Source of the DNA: Blattamonas nauphoetae
Taxonomy: Eukaryota > Preaxostyla > Oxymonadida
NCBI GenBank assembly: GCA_033064195.1
Contig: JARBJD010000573.1
Span: 1 to 32,149, forward strand
Direction of reading: 5' to 3'
DNA length: 32,149 nucleotides
Under the pieces are notes generated by a model. It searched no databases and was not told the origin of the DNA. It saw only the letters and a list, made by a program, of their open reading frames with translations. The position numbers and the translations under genes were made by a program. Positions 27,081 to 32,149 of the stretch are shown here, in pieces. How positions within the stretch are numbered: the stretch's first letter is position 1; the number at the start of each line of letters is the position of its first letter.

Positions 27081-27395
27081 CTGGTGAGTAGTAGGATCGT
27101 TACATGTGCGATTTGCGAGAGAAGGTCTGAATAGATGGGGGTATACTGTCGAATGGAGGTAAGAATGATGACCAATGAATGGACACTTTGTCGGACAGCG
27201 CTAGATGGAGACGATGGGAAGATCGGATTTGTTTTTCCAAGTTTGATTGAAAAGTCGTCTCATTCCACCTGTATTGGCAATAAAGACAGAATAAAACAGT
27301 TTTCGACCAGTTTTCGGCATTCTGAGTCGATCTGACCCTTAAAAGAAAACAGGGGTGACACTGACCGAGCCAAAAGGCTCGGTCACGCCAGTATA

Positions 27396-27403
27396 AATTA
27401 AAA
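27396..27403. repeat. 8-bp target duplication, right copy (AATTAAAA)
   Basis: Exact repeat of 24688..24695 following the terminal CCAGTATA. Confidence 0.8.
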
Positions 27404-27657
27404 AATTCAAAAATAAATTTTCATTCGTGATTTTATCATTTGTGATCTTCCGAGACTTCAATTCTGCCTTCGATGGGTTCGATCAGTCTTGTTCGATCAG
27501 AGAAAGTCCTTCAATGGGACTCGATCCTCTCATTTCGTTCCTGATGGTTCTTTCCCGTTTGATTTAGGTGTGTTATGCTTTCTACTTTCACATTTGTTCT
27601 CTTTTCTTTTTTGACATCTCATTCTTGTTCTCGATCATCGACTTTTTTCTACTCCTC

Positions 27658-29049
27658 TCATTTAGGTACACTAATGTGTCTTATCTTCTGAAAATTCGTT
27701 TCTGACTTCTCTTCAACAGGTTTGTTCTCTTTTTTGATAAATCTCTTCATAAAACTTTCTCTTGTACCAGATCGGATCGAACCAAACTCGACCTCAACAT
27801 TCAGGTACACAAGTGTGTTTTATCGTTTGAAAGGATGTTGCACAACCGACACTCCACAGGTATTCTCTTCTTTTATTCATCTTTCATAAAACATCTTCAT
27901 GTACTCGATCTGCGTGATCATCAAACTCAGGTACACTATTGCGTCTTATGACCAGAAAGTGCTGTTCACTGAATATTTGAAACAGGTTTGCTCTCTTTTG
28001 TATTATCTCTTTATAAGACACAATGACGTACCAGAATTTTCACTTCACTTTGACATTCTCTTTCTGGTACAACACTTCACTTTATCCTCTCATTTTCACT
28101 TCATTGTCAATTTTTCTCATTGTCTCTCACTTTTTACAAAATTAAAATTTAAAATGACGTGAACAAAATTTTGATCCTCATCTTTGCTCAAAACTTCGTG
28201 ATTCATCGATAAAATTGTATGCGTTGGTACACCACTTTGTTTTACTTTCATTCAACTTTCATTTCACCTTTTACACTTCACTACTCTTCGATTTGTGCTC
28301 TTCATTTTTCTAAAACACAACGGTGTACCAACAAAACGCGATCTGAAGTGATCATCCAGATCAGGTACACCACTTCACCTTATCGTTTCATTTCACAACT
28401 ATTTGATTTCAATTCTCTTTTGATCAAAACAAGGTAGAACACAGAACTAAAAATGTTTGATCGTCAAGATAAAATGAACTGTGAGATCTGGTACATGAAT
28501 GTGTTTTATCACTTCAAACCTTGTTTCACTTCACAATTTTGATCTCTTTATTGACATTTTTGCTCTAATCTTCATAAAACAAAGTGGTGTACCAACGAGA
28601 CTCAATCTGAAATGATCGGTGAGATCTGGTACATGAATGTGTTTTATCGTTTAGTTCTCACTTCAATCATTGTTTTTACTCTTATTTTCGAAACTTGATA
28701 CACGTTCATAAGGTGAAGTGGTGTACCAACGAAGTGAGAAAACAATGACTGGAGAGATCTGGTACGTCACTTCACCTTATCGTTGCTAACATTGTTTCAC
28801 TTCACAATTTTACTCTAATTAGAAACATTTTGGTCAAACTCGTTCATAAAGTGAAGTGGTGTACCAACGGAACGCAAAGGATCAAGATCGCTCCGATCTG
28901 GGTACATGATTTTGTTTTATCGTCTCATTCTCACTTCACTCACTTGTTTTTCTCTTTGTTTGTGAAATTTTGACGAACCCGTTCATAAGGTGAAGTGGTG
29001 TACCAACAAAACACAAAGAATCAAGATCGTCTGATCTGGTACATGATTT
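27658..29049 (-). repeat. Array of imperfect palindromes in the right TIR
   Basis: Mirror image of the left array. The units carry the same GTACCAGATC / GTTGGTAC core, but the ~13-nt variable tracts of several units differ from those at the equivalent place in the left arm (for example AAAACAAAATCAT in place of AAGGTGAAGTGAC). Confidence 0.8.
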
Positions 29050-30197
29050 TGTTTTATCGTCTCATTCTCACTTCATTTACATTTTAGTACTCTAGTTTTG
29101 TGAAATTTAGATGAAGATGTTCATCAAACTCAATACTTTCCCACCATTTTCACTATTTCCATTTCACCATTCACTAACATACTTGCCCACTTCATTTTAG
29201 TTTCATTCACCTTCATTTGGTCTAATTAAGAGAAAAAGTCGACGAAAAATGAAGTATTGTGATGTGCTCGTGAAGTGTGAATGACTGAAAATGGGTTGTA
29301 AAATGAGGGGAATGAAGAGGAGAGTTGAATACCTGAAATGTGAAACGTGGAAAGTGAAATGAGAGATGAAAGGTGTTGAAGTCGTTTAAGCTTAGACAAA
29401 CGGTATGATGGAAAACACATAAAACCAACATTATGAAAAACTAGTCGTTAAAAGTGTCGCGAAAATTCAGTACTCCTCCTCGAAAGGTGAGAAAGAAGAT
29501 GTGATGTGAGAAAATCGGGGCAAAAATCGATATGAGTGAAAAGTTGGTGAAAATGCGGTGCAAAAAGGTGCGTTCAAAAAAGAGGACTATGAAGGTGAGG
29601 TGATCGGAAACCTAGGAAAAGCGTCGGAAGGACGCGAATGCGAAGAAACGAAAATCTAACGCAAAACGAAAACTGACCAAAAAGTGGTGAAAGATGAGGT
29701 GCAAAAGTGAACGTTCGAAGAGCCGCCAAAAGGCGACTCCGAGCGAAATGAAGTGTAAAACGCAAATAGGAGGCAAAAGTGATCCTAAAAGTGAAGTGCT
29801 GAAAGCGCATACATTTTTTAAAATTCGGAGAAACTCGAAAATGGAATATGGGTTGATCTAGAAAAATCCTGATCCGGCCTTGATCTAACCAAAAATTCCA
29901 AAAGTGTTTTTATCGCGAATTTCACCTTCTGAAATCGATTTTGTAATTTTAGAAGGTGTTTGAGGTGTGTTTGAGCCATTTAGCAGCAGTTTTAAGCAAG
30001 TTCTGAAAATCGACTTTTTGGTAACTTTTTCGACCACTGTTCGGTACGTAGCTCCGCGAATTCTCAACCGATCTTCATCAGGATTGTTTTGATCGACGAC
30101 TCACATCGTCTCCGACATTTTAGAATTTTTTTCGATTTTTTTCGAAGTGGTTCTCAAGTTGGATTCACTTTGTTGTGGTCAAAAATAGATTTTCAGT

Positions 30198-30794
30198 GTT
30201 TTCATGACCTCTCGTGGTACTTTCTCAAGTGAGGACGGTCTCCAAAATACAACCAATTGTCTAGTCGAACGTAATACTCATTCTTTGTTCGTAAATCGCG
30301 ATATTTGAATGGCTCAAGTACCTTTGTGTATGTTCCAATGAGTTCGCAATTCTCTTTTCAATACATTTTCAACAAATGATTGAGTGTAATGTTTTCGTTG
30401 ACAATTATGAGCTCGATATCCTTTCATCCATTTCTGAGGGAATCACTTTCCATTCGATTCCTTCGTACCGGTATGTGACAAGTGAATCAGCATACTTGTA
30501 TTCAGAAATGAGTTCACAATTTTCATTTTCAATGATTCGAGAAACTTTTCTTTCGTGCAACAATTAGATGCTGAAAGATATCTCTGGCGATTCAGATGTG
30601 GTCTGTATCCTTTGACGAAATTATTGACATACGCTCGATAAATGTCATCTGGTTTATCTTCGTGCACGTATTCGAAAGTACTCGCCGTGAGATATGTTGT
30701 TCCTTGTCGATTGAGAGTTGGTGGTGATTTCAGAATCAATTTTTCTTTCTCCAAAATTTCCAGTAGTTGAGTTGGTGTCAAGACAGAGCTCATT
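30198..30794 (-). pseudogene. Broken repeated-module gene from another Polinton-type element
   Basis: Just outside the right TIR, minus-strand peptides carry the same module as the 129-aa gene: a first block with KGYRPHLNRQRYL, a second with CELISEYKYADSLVTYRYE, and a third with KHYTQSFVENVLK. The first ATG at 30794 is preceded by the same T-rich start motif (30795..30812). The copy is longer than the 129-aa gene, with at least three modules, and is broken in a few places. It is best read as a fossil of a related element that lay here before or beside the present one. Confidence 0.65.
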
Positions 30795-30812
30795 TTATCC
30801 AAATTAAAAATT
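30795..30812 (-). promoter_or_regulatory. T-rich start motif of the flanking broken gene
   Basis: On the minus strand this reads ATTTTTAATTTGGATAAA directly before an ATG, matching the TTTAATTTG variant used at the polymerase gene. Confidence 0.5.
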
Positions 30813-31524
30813 GAATAAAAAGAAATCGACTTTGTTTTCTGAAAGCACTCAAAATTTGCTTCAAAAAGACGCTTCAAAGAGGTCCAAATATTTGACATAT
30901 TTTGGAATTTAGGTCAAATATTGACATCGTCAAAATGCATAAAAGACTTTTAGTTCAAGATTCAAAAGTGGGTCAATCGGAATTGAGATTTGACTTCTAT
31001 TTATCGATCGAGACCAACGTGGTTCTTAATTCTTCTCTATAACTACTAATTATGACTGAAAACTGTTGTATAATTGATAGTTTCGATCAACCCTTGTTAC
31101 TCCATTGGGAGTTGATAGAAGAGATGAAGTGATTAAGTTTTTCTTTTTCTGCCTTTCTTTTTGTTCCTGTGGTGGGCGGTGGGTCTAATATTTCTTCATC
31201 TCTTTCAATGCCATTGTCGTGATCACTCTTCATAGTAGTGTCAATAATCCACGCCATGTCAATAATTCACGATCTTTCAGGAAATGACTGGTGAGGACAT
31301 TCTAAGGACATGGTTGGACTGTTTCGAGATATAGAGGTCAAAGATCTGAGGAGAAGGTCCCTTTTATGTGCAATGGGCTGATCAGAACAAACTGTCTCGA
31401 TTTCTCCTTTAAACAACAATTCAGCCAGCATATTCTGATAATAATGACATGAAACTTCAACTTATGGAATATTGCTTGATTATCTTCACAATATCACTGT
31501 AAGATCAAATTGTGGGACAAATTA
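30813..31524. other. Flank without a recognised gene
   Basis: I see no sustained frame, repeat or RNA gene in this stretch. Confidence 0.4.
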
Positions 31525-31876
31525 CAGGGTGTCCCAGAAGTAGTATAATAACACGATGGGTTGATCAGTTTCTTCTGATCTTGGGTTTGAAGCATCAGTC
31601 ATCTTTCTCTTCTTCTCAATGCTTCTATCTTTCACTTTGATCATCTCACCACGGCCTCCTTGGTAATATTCCCACGATATCTCTTGAACTGTGTTGGACC
31701 TCGTTTTGATCGCGTTTTTCAACAAATATGGAAGTATGATTAATGATACAGTGGTGAGATGATCAAAAGTGAAAGATAGAAGCATTGAGAAGAAGAGAAA
31801 GATGACTGATGCTTCAAACCCAAGATCACCAGAAACTGATCAACCCATCGAGTCATACTACTTCTGGGACACCCTG
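31525..31876. mobile_element. Mariner-like MITE with long inverted arms
   Basis: The 352-bp element starts CAGGGTGTCCCAGAAGTAGT and ends in the exact complement, with TA on both sides (31523..31524 and 31877..31878), the target duplication of Tc1/mariner elements. The arms (about 31525..31652 and 31751..31876) are nearly identical over about 126 bases, leaving a centre of about 98 bases. The open frame spanning it is a by-product. It is non-autonomous, and would fold into a long hairpin if transcribed. Confidence 0.85.
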
Positions 31877-31878
31877 TA

Positions 31879-32149
31879 CGGATTTTGTTTCTTGTCTTCG
31901 GGTGTATCGTTTCTCATTCCCAGTTTCTTACTTGTTTCGGTCTGATGCACCTTATTCTACTGATTGTTCAGTGGTCTTGCGGGTTCTCGTTCGGCTCTCC
32001 CACATTGTCGGACATTTTGGCTGACTGTTCGGCTTTAGTGTTGTCTTTTCATATGTCGACGACTGGGAGAGGAGAAGCAACATGTTGTTGAGAGACAGGT
32101 CGATGTACATGTTCCGCTGCAACAGGTTGGGGTGTGAATGGAAGTTCGT
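31879..32149. other. Right edge of the window, nothing recognised
   Basis: Two short plus-strand frames overlap here but show no domain, and the sequence runs off the window. Confidence 0.35.

Larger units (their letters stand above)
24696..27395. mobile_element. hAT-like non-autonomous transposon carrying host gene pieces
   Basis: The ends form an 18-bp perfect inverted repeat (TATACTGGCGTGACCGAG at 24696, complement ending at 27395) and are flanked by the 8-bp duplication AATTAAAA. The duplication length fits hAT, while the terminal TATACTGG is not a classic hAT start, so the superfamily is tentative. Subterminal words (GGCCAAAAAGTG, GACGGTCAGTGACCGGAG) are shared with the insert at 2818..6162, so the two are related families. 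No transposase is recognised. The interior holds minus-strand host-like coding pieces. Confidence 0.78.
39..30174. mobile_element. Polinton/Maverick element, largely whole, with three nested transposons
   Basis: The family call rests on the gene set: protein-primed family B DNA polymerase, rve-type integrase, A32-like ATPase and double capsid-like genes between long inverted repeats. The outer ends were placed where the inverted match starts and stops: 39 pairs with 30174, and near the inner end 2761 pairs with 27452, giving the same coordinate sum. No matching 6-bp target duplication is visible next to these ends, so the true termini could differ slightly. Removing three hAT-like inserts (about 3.3, 3.0 and 2.7 kb) leaves about 21 kb, in the usual Polinton size range. 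Most core frames are full length; one gene is split by an insert. This looks like a fairly young copy. Confidence 0.9.
27396..30174 (-). repeat. Right terminal inverted repeat, outer part
   Basis: Reverse-complement counterpart of 39..2817. The outermost shared words are GGATTCACTTTGTT (30161..30174) and AACAAAGTGAATCC (39..52). Past 30174 the sequences part. No gene is recognised; the short frames are not conserved between arms. Confidence 0.9.

Noticed and set aside
33-30180. Six-base target duplication at the Polinton ends
   Set aside because: The six bases next to the last shared TIR bases (AACTCG before 39 and GTGGTC after 30174) do not match, so no duplication can be claimed.

Overview
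This window is almost entirely one large Polinton/Maverick-type element (about 39..30174) in a eukaryotic genome, most likely that of a protist. The element carries a protein-primed family B DNA polymerase, an rve-type integrase, an A32-like packaging ATPase, two tandem major-capsid-like genes, two small virion-type proteins, a fibre-like gene with a peptidase S74 chaperone domain, and several unassigned small genes. It is bounded by very long terminal inverted repeats (TIRs). Most core reading frames look full length. One gene is interrupted by an inserted transposon. No host gene is intact here. The host-like fragments carried by the inserted transposons (Ser/Thr-rich beta-helix-type surface protein repeats with a CG..PCSS pattern, and a ubiquitin-specific protease Cys box) suggest a metamonad such as an oxymonad, but this is only an inference.

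Layout. 39..2817 is the outer part of the left TIR, holding an array of about ten 73-bp imperfect palindromes. 2818..6162 is a hAT-like transposon (8-bp duplication, 18-bp TIR) carrying broken beta-helix-type coding pieces. The TIR resumes at 6163..6321, running into the start of a repeated-module gene. 6338..7216 is the S74 fibre-like gene (+). 7167..12382 holds a run of minus-strand virion genes: a small 147-aa protein, two capsid-like proteins, two MAPG proteins and the 3' part of an interrupted gene. 12383..15413 is a second hAT-like transposon with other host-like pieces, inserted in that gene. 15414..16549 has the 5' part of the interrupted gene and a 292-aa unknown. 16668..17513 is the ATPase (+). 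17493..24247 (-) holds a coiled-coil protein, the integrase and the polymerase. 24290..24679 (-) is the repeated-module gene, which runs into the right TIR. 24696..27395 is a third hAT-like transposon, with a piece of a ubiquitin-specific protease. 27396..30174 is the outer right TIR. Beyond it lies a broken gene from another Polinton-type element (about 30198..30794) and a mariner-like MITE (31525..31876).

How it fits together. The genes form a virus-like replication (polymerase), integration (integrase), packaging (ATPase) and virion set. Nearly every start codon is preceded by the same T-rich motif ending in TAAATG, which suggests a dedicated element-wide start signal. Two of the three hAT-like insertions lie in the same promoter-like AT stretch of the two TIR arms, one base out of register. 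Subtracting the three inserts leaves an element of about 21 kb.
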